A stretch of DNA of 39,670 nucleotides from Dongia_A sp044226685 (GTDB lineage: Bacteria; Pseudomonadota; Alphaproteobacteria; Dongiales; Dongiaceae): the NCBI GenBank assembly GCA_044226685.1, contig JBGAGP010000028.1, positions 1 through 39,670 of the forward strand. Reading direction: 5' to 3'. A program made the translations under genes and the position numbers. Below the pieces are notes generated by a model. The model did no database searches, was not told the DNA's origin, and saw only the letters and a list, made by a program, of their open reading frames with translations. How positions within the stretch are numbered: position 1 is the first letter of the stretch; each line of letters begins with the position of its first letter. Below, piece after piece: positions 1 through 7,608 of this stretch.

Positions 1-510
1 GGCGCCCCGGCCGCGGGCGCCGCGCTGGACCATCTGTCGGCGACGGATCCGGCGCCCGATTTCGCGCCGGTCGCACCGCTCGACCCGGCTGGAAAACCGG
101 CCGACATGGCGGCCTATCGCGGCAAGGCGCTGCTGGTGAATCTCTGGGCCACCTGGTGCGCCCCCTGCATCCGCGAATTGCCCTCGCTCGCCAAGCTGCA
201 GGCCGCGTTGGGCGGCGGCGATTTCGCCGTCGTCACCATCGCCCTGGACGAGCCCGATCCGGCCAAGGTGGCGCCATTCCTGGCGCAGCACGCCCCGGAG
301 CTGCCGGCCTTGATCGACGCCCACCGCACCATCGACAAGGTGCTGCGGATGTCCGCCCTGCCGACCTCGCTGCTGGTCGACAAGACGGGCAAGGTGCGCG
401 CGGTCCTGACCGGCGATGCGGAATGGAATTGCGGCGTCGCGCTGGAGGCGGTGCGGGCCTTTGTTGCCGATGGCAGCGTCAGCACGGCCAAGCTGGAGCC
501 CTGCAAGTAG
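1..510 (+). CDS. TlpA/ResA-family thioredoxin-like protein (5' end outside window)
   Basis: The reading frame is open from base 1, so the N-terminus, including any signal peptide or lipobox, lies outside the window. Translation runs through a linker rich in Ala and Pro into the typical TlpA entry (PDF, then YRGKALLVNLWATWCAPC). The redox-active CxxC, WCAPC, is encoded at 154-168. A later cis-Pro-type segment (SALPTSLLVDKTG) and the usual C-terminal helix follow. Family members are membrane-anchored or periplasmic disulfide reductases used in cytochrome c maturation or general thiol control; the partner cannot be told from this fragment. An ATG at 106 is inside the domain and is unlikely to be the true start. 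The gene ends against the tail of the TetR gene with no spacer. Confidence 0.88.
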   Translation, partial: GAPAAGAALDHLSATDPAPDFAPVAPLDPAGKPADMAAYRGKALLVNLWATWCAPCIRELPSLAKLQAALGGGDFAVVTIALDEPDPAKVAPFLAQHAPELPALIDAHRTIDKVLRMSALPTSLLVDKTGKVRAVLTGDAEWNCGVALEAVRAFVADGSVSTAKLEPCK

Positions 511-1170
511 TCAGCGCGCCGCGCGTTTCCTGGCGGGTTTCGACGCGGCGGCGATGAGCGCGTCCCAGGCCGCGATGGCGCCATGGACCACCTGCAACAG
601 CGATTCGCGCGATGCGCCGTCGCGGGCGCGCAGAGACAGGCCCTGCAGCACCGTCATGTAGAATGCGGCGAGCACAGCGGCGTCGGCGCCGGCGGGCACG
701 TCGCCGTCGGCGATGCCACGGCGGATGCGCTCCTCGAAGGTCGCTTGCGTGCCGCGCCGCCAATCGCAGAGCCGCTTACGCACCGTGGCGCTTTGCGCGG
801 AGGTGTTGGCGTCGCCCAGGATCAGCAGGCAGCCATGCGGCTGCTGCGGCCGGCTCAGCGATCGCGCGCTGTTCTCCAGCAGCAGGCGGATGGCGTCCCG
901 CGCCGTCGGTGCCGCCGCCATCATGGTCCGGGTGTCGCCATTCTCGAGCTGCACATAGAGCCGCATCGCCTCCAGGAACAGACCTTCCTTGGAGCCGAAG
1001 GCGGCGTAGAGCGACGGCGCGTTGATGCCCATCGCCCTGGTCAACTCGGCCATCGAGGCACCCTCATACCCGAGGTGCCAGAACACCTGCATGGCGGCGC
1101 GCAGGGCGGCCTCGCGGTCGAAGCCACGGGGCCTTCCCCTTGATTTCGCTTGGCTTTTCTCAGTTGCCAT
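511..1170 (-). CDS. TetR/AcrR-family transcriptional regulator
   Basis: A 219-residue protein with a basic N-terminus (KSRGRPRGFDRE) and a canonical TetR helix-turn-helix at about residues 20-65, including the segment SMAELTRAMGINAPSLYAAFGSKEGLF. The rest is a helical ligand-binding domain of the AcrR-like type. It lies divergently from the short-chain dehydrogenase across 107 bp, and that spacer holds two near-identical 21-bp sites, so repression of the dehydrogenase and of itself is the natural inference. A strong AGGAGG precedes the ATG at 1168-1170. The inducer is unknown; an aldehyde, ketone or alcohol handled by the neighbouring dehydrogenase is a guess. The stop codon abuts the TlpA-like gene tail to tail. 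Confidence 0.9.
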   Translation of the reverse strand: MATEKSQAKSRGRPRGFDREAALRAAMQVFWHLGYEGASMAELTRAMGINAPSLYAAFGSKEGLFLEAMRLYVQLENGDTRTMMAAAPTARDAIRLLLENSARSLSRPQQPHGCLLILGDANTSAQSATVRKRLCDWRRGTQATFEERIRRGIADGDVPAGADAAVLAAFYMTVLQGLSLRARDGASRESLLQVVHGAIAAWDALIAAASKPARKRAAR

Positions 1171-1183
1171 GGAGGCCTCCTAA

Positions 1184-1204
1184 ATTCTGTAGTGTTCAAT
1201 ACAT
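1184..1204. promoter_or_regulatory. candidate TetR operator, copy 1
   Basis: A 21-bp site beginning ATTCTGTA and ending TACAT, with an inner inverted pair TGTA-N8-TACA. It matches the second copy at 1240-1260 in 17 of 21 positions. It lies just upstream of the tetR start on that gene's strand, which fits autoregulation. Assignment to this TetR protein is inferred from position. Confidence 0.6.
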
Positions 1205-1239
1205 AAATCCCTTGACCGGCGCTTTCAAGCTTCCTAACT

Positions 1240-1260
1240 ATTCTGTATCGATCATTACAT
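1240..1260. promoter_or_regulatory. candidate TetR operator, copy 2
   Basis: Second copy of the 21-bp site, again TGTA-N8-TACA inside an ATTCTGTA...TACAT frame, 56 bp from the first copy (start to start) and ending 17 bp before the dehydrogenase ATG. A TTGACC at 1212-1217 could be a -35 element of the dehydrogenase promoter, which would put this site over the -10 and start region where a repressor would block transcription. Confidence 0.6.
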
Positions 1261-1277
1261 AAAAAGGAAGCTGCATC

Positions 1278-2042
1278 ATGTCGAGGCTCGCAGGCAAAGT
1301 CGCCATCGTCACCGGGGCCAGCTCGGGAATCGGCCGCGAGACGGCCAAGCTGTTCGCCAGGGAAGGCGCCAAGGTCGTCGTCGGCGCGCGCCGCCAGGCG
1401 GAGCTCGATTCGCTGATCGACGAGATCAAGGGCGCCGGCGGCCAGGCCGTCGCGCTGGCCGGCGACGTCCAGTCGGAAGACTACGCGGCCGCGCTGGTCG
1501 CCAAGGCGGTCCAGGAATTCGGCAAGCTCGACATCGCCTTCAACAATGCTGGCACCATCGGCCCGGCCGGCCCGACCGTCGGCATCGCGGAGAAGGATTG
1601 GAGCCAGACGCTGGCGGTCAACCTGACCAGCGCGTTCCTCGGCGCCAAGCACCAGATTCCCGAGATGCTGAAACAGGGCGGCGGGTCGATCATCTTCACC
1701 TCGACCTTCGTCGGCTACACCGTGGCCTTCCCCGGTGTTGCCGCCTATGCCGCCAGCAAGTCCGGGTTGATCGGCCTGACCCAGAGCCTCGCCGCCGAAT
1801 ACGGCGCACAGGGCATAAGGGTGAACGCGGTCCTGCCGGGCGCCGTCGACACGCCGATGTACCAGGCGGTGAACAACACGCCGGAGCAGCAGGCCTGGCT
1901 CACCAACCTGCACGCGCTGAAGCGGGTCGGGCGGCCGGAGGAGCTGGCGCGCTCGGTGCTGTATCTGGCGTCCGACGATTCCGCCTTCGTCACCGGCACC
2001 GCGTCGCTGGTCGATGGCGGTCTGTCGATCACCCGGACCTAG
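1278..2042 (+). CDS. short-chain dehydrogenase/reductase (SDR family)
   Basis: A 254-residue classical SDR. The cofactor motif TGASSGIG is at residues 12-19, NNAG at 89-92, the structural Asn at about 115, Ser at about 142 and the catalytic YxxxK (Y157, K161) inside VAAYAASKSG. The C-terminus has the common family pattern of a final strand and 'TGTASLVDGG'. Family members perform NAD(P)-dependent oxidation or reduction of alcohols and ketones; the substrate is not predictable. A GGAAG ribosome site at 1266-1270 precedes the ATG. Its regulator is probably the divergent TetR protein. The last four bases (CTAG, 2039-2042) are shared with the stop codon of the convergent acetyltransferase gene. 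Confidence 0.93.
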   Translation: MSRLAGKVAIVTGASSGIGRETAKLFAREGAKVVVGARRQAELDSLIDEIKGAGGQAVALAGDVQSEDYAAALVAKAVQEFGKLDIAFNNAGTIGPAGPTVGIAEKDWSQTLAVNLTSAFLGAKHQIPEMLKQGGGSIIFTSTFVGYTVAFPGVAAYAASKSGLIGLTQSLAAEYGAQGIRVNAVLPGAVDTPMYQAVNNTPEQQAWLTNLHALKRVGRPEELARSVLYLASDDSAFVTGTASLVDGGLSITRT

Positions 2043-2563
2043 GGCCTGATCGTCATCTGGTAACGGCGCAGCACCGTCGCATTGCGCCTGGACGGTTGAT
2101 CGCGGTCATGCAGGCCGCGATCAGCCAGCCCGGCGGCGGCAAGCACCCGCTGCGAGCGGGTGTTGTCGACATCGGTGACCGCGACGATGCTGCGCAAGGT
2201 CGGATGGCCCCTCGCATGCCGGACCAGCGCCGTAACCGCCTCCTTGGCGAGACCCTTGCCCCAGTGGTCGCGGCCGAACCAATAGCCGAGGACGCCCTCG
2301 CCGGTCGCCGCAATGTCGACCGAGACGCAGCCGAGCGCCAGGTCGCTGGCCTGGTCGGCGGCGACGAACATGGTGGGATGGCCGGTGGCGTGGTTCGCGC
2401 GGACGATTGCGAGGAAGTCCTCCCCATGCCGGCGCTCATAGGGAAAGGGCGGCTGGGCCAGCCATTGCTGGACCTCCCAGTCGTTCAGGTGCCGGACGAA
2501 GATGTCGATATCGTCCGCGGCCATCGCCCGCAGCCGCAGCCGGTCGGTGGTGATGATCGTCAT
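2039..2563 (-). CDS. GNAT-family N-acetyltransferase (RimJ/RimL type)
   Basis: Starting at the ATG at 2561-2563 gives 174 residues opening with MTIITTDRLRLRAM, the standard beginning of RimJ/RimL-like GNAT proteins, and puts a strong GGGGAGGAG eight bases or so upstream. An upstream in-frame ATG would add 16 unlike residues and is rejected. The acetyl-CoA region is visible as 'GYWFGRDHWGKGLAKEAV', followed by VDVDNTRSQRVLAAAGL, the usual 'N..S..vl.k.GF' segment. Such enzymes acetylate protein N-termini, amino acids or small amines; the substrate is unknown. It converges on the dehydrogenase with overlapping stop codons and has no obvious partner. Confidence 0.88.
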   Translation of the reverse strand: MTIITTDRLRLRAMAADDIDIFVRHLNDWEVQQWLAQPPFPYERRHGEDFLAIVRANHATGHPTMFVAADQASDLALGCVSVDIAATGEGVLGYWFGRDHWGKGLAKEAVTALVRHARGHPTLRSIVAVTDVDNTRSQRVLAAAGLADRGLHDRDQPSRRNATVLRRYQMTIRP

Positions 2564-2595
2564 CCGCTCCTCCCCGCCGCAATCTAGCGCAAAAC

Positions 2596-2623
2596 AAAAC
2601 GGGCGCCGCAAGGGCGCCCGTTT
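2596..2623 (-). terminator. rho-independent terminator after hbd
   Basis: A perfect 11-bp stem (2597-2607 with 2613-2623, core GGGCGCC/GGCGCCC) with a 5-base loop. Read on the minus strand the stem is followed by TTTTGTTTTG, so it ends the leftward etfB-etfA-hbd transcript, 20 bp past the hbd stop. Confidence 0.85.
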
Positions 2624-2643
2624 CGATCCGCGAGCCCCGAGGC

Positions 2644-3516
2644 TCAGCGCGTCGGGATCGGCTTCTCGCCCGAATAATCGTAGAAGCCGCGGCCGGCCTT
2701 GCGGCCGTACCAGCCGGCTTCGACATATTTCACCAGCAGCGGGCAGGGGCGGTACTTGCTGTCCGCCAAGCCCTCGTAGAGCACCTGCATGACCGCGAGG
2801 CAGACGTCGAGGCCGATGAAATCGGCGAGCTCGAGCGGACCCATCGGATGGTTGGCGCCCAGCCGCATGGCGGTGTCGATCGAATCCACCGTGCCGACGC
2901 CCTCGTAGAGCGTGTAGATCGCCTCGTTGATCATCGGCTGCAGGATGCGGTTGACGATGAAGGCCGGGAAATCCTCCGAGGTCGCGGTGACCTTGCCCAG
3001 CTTCTCCGCCAGGGCCTTGGTGGCGGTGAACGTCTCATCGTCGGTTGCCAGGCCGCGGATCAGCTCGACCAGCTGCATCACCGGCACCGGATTCATGAAA
3101 TGCATGCCGATGAACTTGGTCGGCCGGTCGGTGACCGCCGCAAGGCGGGTGATCGAGATCGACGAGGTGTTGGAGGCGATCAGCGCCTCCGGCTTCAGGG
3201 TCGGACAGATCGACTTGAGGATCTCTTTCTTGACCGCTTCCTTCTCGGTCGCCGCCTCGATGACCATGTCGCGGTCGCCGAGCACGTCGACCTTCAGCCC
3301 GGTGGAGATGCGCCCCAAGGCGGCCTTCTCGTCTTCCGCGGTGATCAGGCCGCGCTTGACCTGGCGCTCCATGTTGCGGCGGATGGTGTCCATCGCCTTG
3401 TCGAGCTGGGTCTGGCTGACGTCGATCAGCTTCACGTCCAGCTTGGCCAGCGAGCACACATGGGCGATGCCGTTGCCCATCTGGCCTGCGCCGATCACAC
3501 CGATCTTTTCGATCAT
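2644..3516 (-). CDS. hbd: 3-hydroxybutyryl-CoA (3-hydroxyacyl-CoA) dehydrogenase
   Basis: A 290-residue protein of normal length for single-domain L-3-hydroxyacyl-CoA dehydrogenases. Seen: the NAD site GAGQMG (residues 9-14), the catalytic 'GMHFMNPVPVMQLVE' with His about 139 and Glu about 151, and the C-terminal helical domain with RLGANHPMGPLELADFIGLD. It oxidises 3-hydroxybutyryl-CoA to acetoacetyl-CoA in fatty acid or PHB-related metabolism. The start at 3514-3516 is preferred because the longer frame adds 32 residues of low-complexity, Gln-rich sequence with no family match. It lies 128 bp downstream of etfA on the same strand and is closed by a terminator, so electrons from an acyl-CoA dehydrogenase step and this oxidation are co-expressed. 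Confidence 0.95.
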   Translation of the reverse strand: MIEKIGVIGAGQMGNGIAHVCSLAKLDVKLIDVSQTQLDKAMDTIRRNMERQVKRGLITAEDEKAALGRISTGLKVDVLGDRDMVIEAATEKEAVKKEILKSICPTLKPEALIASNTSSISITRLAAVTDRPTKFIGMHFMNPVPVMQLVELIRGLATDDETFTATKALAEKLGKVTATSEDFPAFIVNRILQPMINEAIYTLYEGVGTVDSIDTAMRLGANHPMGPLELADFIGLDVCLAVMQVLYEGLADSKYRPCPLLVKYVEAGWYGRKAGRGFYDYSGEKPIPTR

Positions 3517-3644
3517 GGTGAAGTTGCTCTCTTGCTGTTGCTGTTCCGACCGATTCCGAACTCTGTACCCGGACCGATTCTCGCTCTTGCCGGAGTGATC
3601 GTCCGGCGTCATTTCGACACGCTCACTGGACCCTCAATTCTGTT

Positions 3645-4580
3645 CTACTTGGATAGCGCCTGCTCCAGTTCCGGCACCGCCTGGAACAAGTCGGCGACCA
3701 GACCGTAATCGGCGACCTGGAAAATCGGCGCGTCCTCGTCCTTGTTGATGGCGACGATGACCTTGCTGTCCTTCATGCCGGCCAGATGCTGGATGGCACC
3801 CGAGATGCCGACGGCGATGTAGAGGTCCGGCGCCACGATCTTGCCGGTCTGGCCGACCTGATAGTCGTTGGGCACGAAGCCGGCATCGACCGCGGCGCGG
3901 CTGGCGCCCACGGCGGCGCCGAGCTTGTCGGCTACCTTCTCCAGCATGTGGAAGTTGTCGCCGGACTGCATGCCGCGGCCGCCGGAGACGACGATGCGCG
4001 CCGAGGTCAGCTCCGGGCGCTCCGACTTCGATAATTCCTGGCCAACGAAGCTGGCAAGGCCGGTATCGCCCGCCGAAGCGGCGGTTTCGATCGAGGCCGA
4101 GCCGCCGGTGTCGCTGGCGGCATCGAAGGCGGTGCCGCGCACGGTGATCAGCTTGATCTTGTCGCTGGACTGCACCGTCGCCATGGCGTTGCCGGCATAG
4201 ATCGCGCGCACGAAGGTGTCGGCGCTCTCGACGCCGGTGATCTCCGAGATCTGCTGCACGTCGAGCAAAGCGGCGGCGCGCGGCATCACGTTCTTGCCGC
4301 TGGCGGTGGCGGCAGCCAGCACATGGCTGTAGTTCGGCGCCAGGCTGACGATCAGCTTGGCCAGGTTCTCGGCCAGCGCATTGCCATAGGCGGCATCATC
4401 CGCCAGCAGGACCTTGGCGACGCCGCCGACCTTGGCGGCGGCTTCGGCGACGGCCTTGCAGTTGTGGCCGGCGACCAGCAGGTGGATGTCGCCGCCGATC
4501 TTCTGGGCGGCGGTGACGGCATGCAGCGTCGCCGATTTCAGCGCGCTGTTGTCGTGATCGACGATAACGAGAATGGTCAT
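3645..4580 (-). CDS. etfA: electron transfer flavoprotein subunit alpha
   Basis: A 311-residue ETF alpha subunit. The N-terminal half is the Rossmann-like ETF domain (MTILVIVDHDN). The C-terminal FAD domain carries SGGRGM and the alpha-subunit signature around 'YIAVGISGAIQHLAGM' followed by INKDEDAPIF. With EtfB it forms a soluble FAD/AMP heterodimer that carries electrons from acyl-CoA and N-methyl amine dehydrogenases to ETF-ubiquinone oxidoreductase. It is 44 bp downstream of etfB. A GGAAG precedes the ATG. Demethylating flavoenzymes such as dimethylglycine and sarcosine dehydrogenases also use ETF, but the location beside hbd points to fatty acid oxidation. Confidence 0.97.
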   Translation of the reverse strand: MTILVIVDHDNSALKSATLHAVTAAQKIGGDIHLLVAGHNCKAVAEAAAKVGGVAKVLLADDAAYGNALAENLAKLIVSLAPNYSHVLAAATASGKNVMPRAAALLDVQQISEITGVESADTFVRAIYAGNAMATVQSSDKIKLITVRGTAFDAASDTGGSASIETAASAGDTGLASFVGQELSKSERPELTSARIVVSGGRGMQSGDNFHMLEKVADKLGAAVGASRAAVDAGFVPNDYQVGQTGKIVAPDLYIAVGISGAIQHLAGMKDSKVIVAINKDEDAPIFQVADYGLVADLFQAVPELEQALSK

Positions 4581-4624
4581 GGTAGCACTTCCACGGAATC
4601 AGGTTTCAGGAGCGCGAACGGCGG

Positions 4625-5377
4625 TCAGATGACCTTGGCTTCGTTGCGCAGCTTGTCCACCAGCTCGGCGACCGACTTCACCTTCACGCCGGCCTTGCGC
4701 TTCGGCGGCTCCACCACCTTCAGCGTCTTCAGGCGCGGCGCCGGGTCGACGCCGAGCGCGTCGGGCGCCAGCACGTCGATCGGCTTCTTCTTCGCCTTCA
4801 TGATGTTGGGCAGCGAAGCGTAGCGCGGCTCGTTCAGGCGCAAATCGGTGGTGATGACCAGCGGCATCTTGACCTTGATGGTCTCCAGGCCGCCATCGAC
4901 CTCGCGCGTCACGTTGGCGCTGCCGTCGCCGTTGATGACCAGCTTCGAGGCGAAGGTCGCCTGCGCCCAGCCGAGCAAGGCGGACAGCATCTGGCCGGTC
5001 TGGTTGGCGTCGTCGTCGATCGCCTGCTTGCCGAGGATGCAGAGCTGCGGCTGCTCCTTGTCGACCACCGCCTTCAGCAGCTTGGCGACGGCCAGCGGCT
5101 GCAATTCGACATCGGTCTGCACATGGATGCCGCGATCGGCGCCCATGGCGAGCGCGGTGCGGATGGTCTCCTGGCACTGTGTGGCCCCGAGCGAGACGGC
5201 GATCACCTCGGTCGCCTTGCCGGCTTCCTTGAGGCGCACGGCCTCTTCGACGCCGATCTCGTCGAACGGGTTCATCGACATTTTGACGTTCGCGGTCTCG
5301 ACGCCCGTGCCATCCGCCTTGACGCGGACCTTCACGTTGTAGTCGACCACCCGCTTGACTGCGACCAGGACTTTCAT
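4625..5377 (-). CDS. etfB: electron transfer flavoprotein subunit beta
   Basis: A 250-residue ETF beta subunit beginning MKVLVAVKRVVDYNVKVRVK. It shows the beta-family features 'MNPFDEIGVEEAVRLKE' and the AMP-binding/signature region near VDGGLETIKVKMPLVITTDLRLNEPRYASLPNIMKAKKKP. First gene of the etfB-etfA-hbd transcript: a strong promoter lies about 150 bp upstream at 5528-5556. The ribosome site is weak (GAGAATCGAG). The spacer to pduO is 340 bp and holds only this promoter and a GC-rich hairpin near 5429-5446; a 69-codon minus-strand frame there looks like chance. Confidence 0.97.
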   Translation of the reverse strand: MKVLVAVKRVVDYNVKVRVKADGTGVETANVKMSMNPFDEIGVEEAVRLKEAGKATEVIAVSLGATQCQETIRTALAMGADRGIHVQTDVELQPLAVAKLLKAVVDKEQPQLCILGKQAIDDDANQTGQMLSALLGWAQATFASKLVINGDGSANVTREVDGGLETIKVKMPLVITTDLRLNEPRYASLPNIMKAKKKPIDVLAPDALGVDPAPRLKTLKVVEPPKRKAGVKVKSVAELVDKLRNEAKVI

Positions 5378-5527
5378 CTCGATTCTCGGCTCTTTTTTTA
5401 AGGTTCGCTCTTACGGCCGAGGGAACGGGGGCCGGGCTCCGGCCGCGCAGACGTTCCTTCCGCCATATCCCCTGAAGGCACTGCAAGGCGCCCGCCGAAC
5501 CTGTCGGCGGACGCATTTCGCAGGCGC

Positions 5528-5556
5528 ACAATAGGGTTACGGCATCTTGGTGTCAA
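5528..5556 (-). promoter_or_regulatory. sigma-70-type promoter of etfB-etfA-hbd
   Basis: On the minus strand a perfect TTGACA (5551-5556) is followed, after exactly 17 bases, by TATTGT (5528-5533), four of six to consensus. It would give an untranslated leader of about 145 bases before etfB. No competing promoter was found in the 340-bp gap. Confidence 0.65.
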
Positions 5557-5717
5557 CGCAGCGACCGGACTTGCCCAAAACCGCCGGGAAGCGGCTTTTC
5601 CGCGCAATTTCCGATGCTTAAGCCGTGCCGGGCGATTGTGCCGCAGGTGCGCAATCGAGCCCGGGAAGCGGGCGTGACCGGCCGGTCGGGCTCAGCGCCC
5701 GCGGATCGAACTTGGCC

Positions 5718-6305
5718 TCAGCGATTGGCGCCCGGAGTCCACAGGACGTCCTGCCGCCCCTTGTCGTTCAGCCAGCGGGACAGGACGAAAAGATGATCGG
5801 ACAGCCGGTTGATGTAGCGGATGGCGGCCGGGGTCACGGTATCGCCTTCGGCGAGCCGGGTGATCGCGCGTTCCGCCCGCCGCGAAACCGTGCGCGCCAC
5901 GTGGAGGTGCGCCGCCGCCGCGCTGCCGCCGGGCAGCACGAAGGAATTGAGCGGCGCCAGCTCGGCGTTCATGCGGTCGATCTCGCGCTCCAGGCGCTCG
6001 ACCTGCGTCTCGCTCATGCGCAGGCGCTGGTCGCGATATTCGTCATCTGAACTGACCGGCGCGCAGAGATCGGCGCCGAGGTCGAACAGGTCGTTCTGGA
6101 TGCGCGCCAGCATGGCATCGGCCTCGGCCGCTTGCGGCTCGCCGCCGCGGGTGTGCAGCCGCGCCACGCCGACGAAGGCGTTGGCCTCGTCGACCGCGCC
6201 ATAAGCGGCGACGCGCAGATCGTGCTTCGGCACCCGCTTGCCGGTGCCAAGCGCTGTCGTGCCCTTGTCGCCGCTCTTGGTGTAGATCCGGGTCAGCTGG
6301 ACCAT
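5718..6305 (-). CDS. pduO: PduO-type cob(I)yrinic acid a,c-diamide / cob(I)alamin adenosyltransferase
   Basis: A 195-residue protein with all blocks of the PduO/MMAB family: the N-terminal ATP site 'TRIYTKSGDKGTTALG' with basic KRVPK, 'RVAAYGAVDEANAFVG', and the C-terminal 'LPGGSAAAAHLHVARTVSRRAER' split over a helix pair, ending with SDHLFVLSRW. It transfers adenosine from ATP to cob(I)alamin to make adenosylcobalamin, the cofactor of methylmalonyl-CoA mutase and relatives. It starts 13 bp after the HIG1-type gene and is probably co-transcribed with it. Neighbouring etf/hbd genes agree with a role in acyl-CoA or propionyl-CoA catabolism; the mutase is not in the window. Confidence 0.94.
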   Translation of the reverse strand: MVQLTRIYTKSGDKGTTALGTGKRVPKHDLRVAAYGAVDEANAFVGVARLHTRGGEPQAAEADAMLARIQNDLFDLGADLCAPVSSDDEYRDQRLRMSETQVERLEREIDRMNAELAPLNSFVLPGGSAAAAHLHVARTVSRRAERAITRLAEGDTVTPAAIRYINRLSDHLFVLSRWLNDKGRQDVLWTPGANR

Positions 6306-6318
6306 GGCGCCGGCCGGA

Positions 6319-6510
6319 TCACCGCATGACCAGGAACAGCAGGAAGCTGGCGATCGCCAGGCCCTGGAACAGCACGCGCAGTCGCATCAGGCGGTTGGCG
6401 TTCTGCTTGTTGAACTCGCCGCCCTTGCCCATGCCGATGACGCCGATGCCCAGGGTCACCAGGGTCGCGGCCATGAACAATCCAGTCAGAATGATAAAGA
6501 ATGTGGCCAT
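6319..6510 (-). CDS. small twin-transmembrane protein, HIG1 domain type
   Basis: A 63-residue protein with two hydrophobic helices (about residues 4-26 and 43-62) and a short polar loop containing GKGGEFNKQNANRLMRLRV. This helix - basic loop - helix arrangement with a conserved 'N..MR.RV..Q' stretch is that of bacterial HIG1/twin-transmembrane proteins, relatives of mitochondrial respiratory supercomplex factors. Its exact role in bacteria is not settled. GAGGG directly precedes the ATG. First gene of the leftward block HIG1-pduO, with etfB-etfA-hbd downstream. Divergent from the aldo/keto reductase across 122 bp. Confidence 0.85.
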   Translation of the reverse strand: MATFFIILTGLFMAATLVTLGIGVIGMGKGGEFNKQNANRLMRLRVLFQGLAIASFLLFLVMR

Positions 6511-6632
6511 CCCTCAACTATATCGGCTTGCCCTTCGCGCGCACAGAGGTAAGTTGCCCACGCGCCGGGCGAAGCCATTGCCCGCCGCGCTGGACGCCGG
6601 GGACGCGACGATTTTGGAGTGAGGCAGCAAGC

Positions 6633-7466
6633 ATGCGGCAGGTCGCATTGCGGGACGGTACGCGTGTGTCGGCGATGGGTCTCGGCACCTGGCATATGGG
6701 TGAGGATGTGCGCCAACGGGCGCAGGAGGTCCGTGCGCTGCAGACCGGCATCGATCTCGGGGCCACGCTGATCGACACCGCCGAGATGTATGCCGAGGGC
6801 CGCGCCGAGGAAGTGGTCGGCGCCGCCATCCGCGGGCGGCGCGACAGCGTCTATGTGGTGAGCAAGGTCCTGCCGCAACACGCCACCCGCGCCGGCACGG
6901 TGAAGGCCTGCGAGGCGTCGCTGAAGCGGCTGAAGACCGACCGCATCGATCTCTATCTGCTGCACTGGCGTGGCGGCGTGCCGTTCGGCGAGACGCTGGC
7001 CGGCTTCGACGACCTGCTGCAGGCGGGCAAGATCCGCGGCTTCGGCGTCTCCAACCTCGATCTCAAGGACCTCGGCGAATGGCTCGGCCTGAGCCACGCC
7101 GACAAGACCCTGGTGAACCAGGTGCAGTATTCGATCGGCGAGCGCGGCATCGATTTCGACCTGCTGCCCTGGTGCCGCGAGCGCCGCATCGCGCTGATGG
7201 CCTATTGCCCGCTGGCCCAGGGCACGCTGCCGGAGAGCGCCGTGCTGGCGCGCATCGCCAAGCGCCACAAGGCGACGCCGGCGCAGATCATGCTGGCCTG
7301 GGTGATGCGCCACGAGCACATGATCGCGATCCCCAAATCGGCGCGGCCCGAGCGGGTGCGCGAGAACGCCAAGGCGGCCGACATCGTGCTCTCGGCGGAA
7401 GACCTGATGGAGTTGGACCGCGATTTCCCGCCGCCGCGCAAGCCGCAGCCCCTGGCCATGAGCTGA
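6633..7466 (+). CDS. aldo/keto reductase
   Basis: A 277-residue (alpha/beta)8 reductase. The catalytic tetrad is visible as Asp48 and Tyr53 (DTAEMYAEG), Lys78 (VVSKVLP) and His111 (YLLHWRG), with 'GFGVSNLDLKDL' and the C-terminal NADPH-phosphate segment 'IPKSARPERVRENAKA'. It reduces aldehydes or ketones with NADPH; the substrate is unknown. Start chosen at 6633 because GGAGTGAGG lies 9-17 bases upstream and the protein then begins at the family's first strand; the frame is open further upstream to 6501 but that part overlaps the divergent HIG1 promoter region. No operon partner. Confidence 0.92.
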   Translation: MRQVALRDGTRVSAMGLGTWHMGEDVRQRAQEVRALQTGIDLGATLIDTAEMYAEGRAEEVVGAAIRGRRDSVYVVSKVLPQHATRAGTVKACEASLKRLKTDRIDLYLLHWRGGVPFGETLAGFDDLLQAGKIRGFGVSNLDLKDLGEWLGLSHADKTLVNQVQYSIGERGIDFDLLPWCRERRIALMAYCPLAQGTLPESAVLARIAKRHKATPAQIMLAWVMRHEHMIAIPKSARPERVRENAKAADIVLSAEDLMELDRDFPPPRKPQPLAMS

Positions 7467-7472
7467 GCCGCC

Positions 7473-7497
7473 GGGGCGGGGGCGGTTGGGGCGGGGG
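7473..7497 (+). repeat. G-rich tandem repeat with G-quadruplex pattern
   Basis: Immediately after the reductase stop, the unit GGGGCGGGGGCGG occurs at 7473-7485 and again at 7488-7500, separated by TT. This gives four G runs of 4-5 bases with loops of 1, 5 and 1 bases (7473-7497), an ideal intramolecular G-quadruplex pattern on the sense strand. It ends 108 bp before msrA. Whether it acts on RNA stability or on msrA expression is unknown. Confidence 0.6.
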
Positions 7498-7608
7498 CGG
7501 CGATGCCGCCCGCGCATGATCACGATAGCGCTGGCGGGGCTGGCATTCCGCCCGGTGCGGCTTAGATTCTAGGTCACGCTGCGCCGTCCGAACGCGGAGG
7601 TCGTCCCG

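Noticed and set aside
5398..5607. 69-codon minus-strand frame in the etfB-pduO spacer
   Set aside because: It overlaps the strong etfB promoter, has low-complexity Arg/Pro-rich sequence and no ribosome site.
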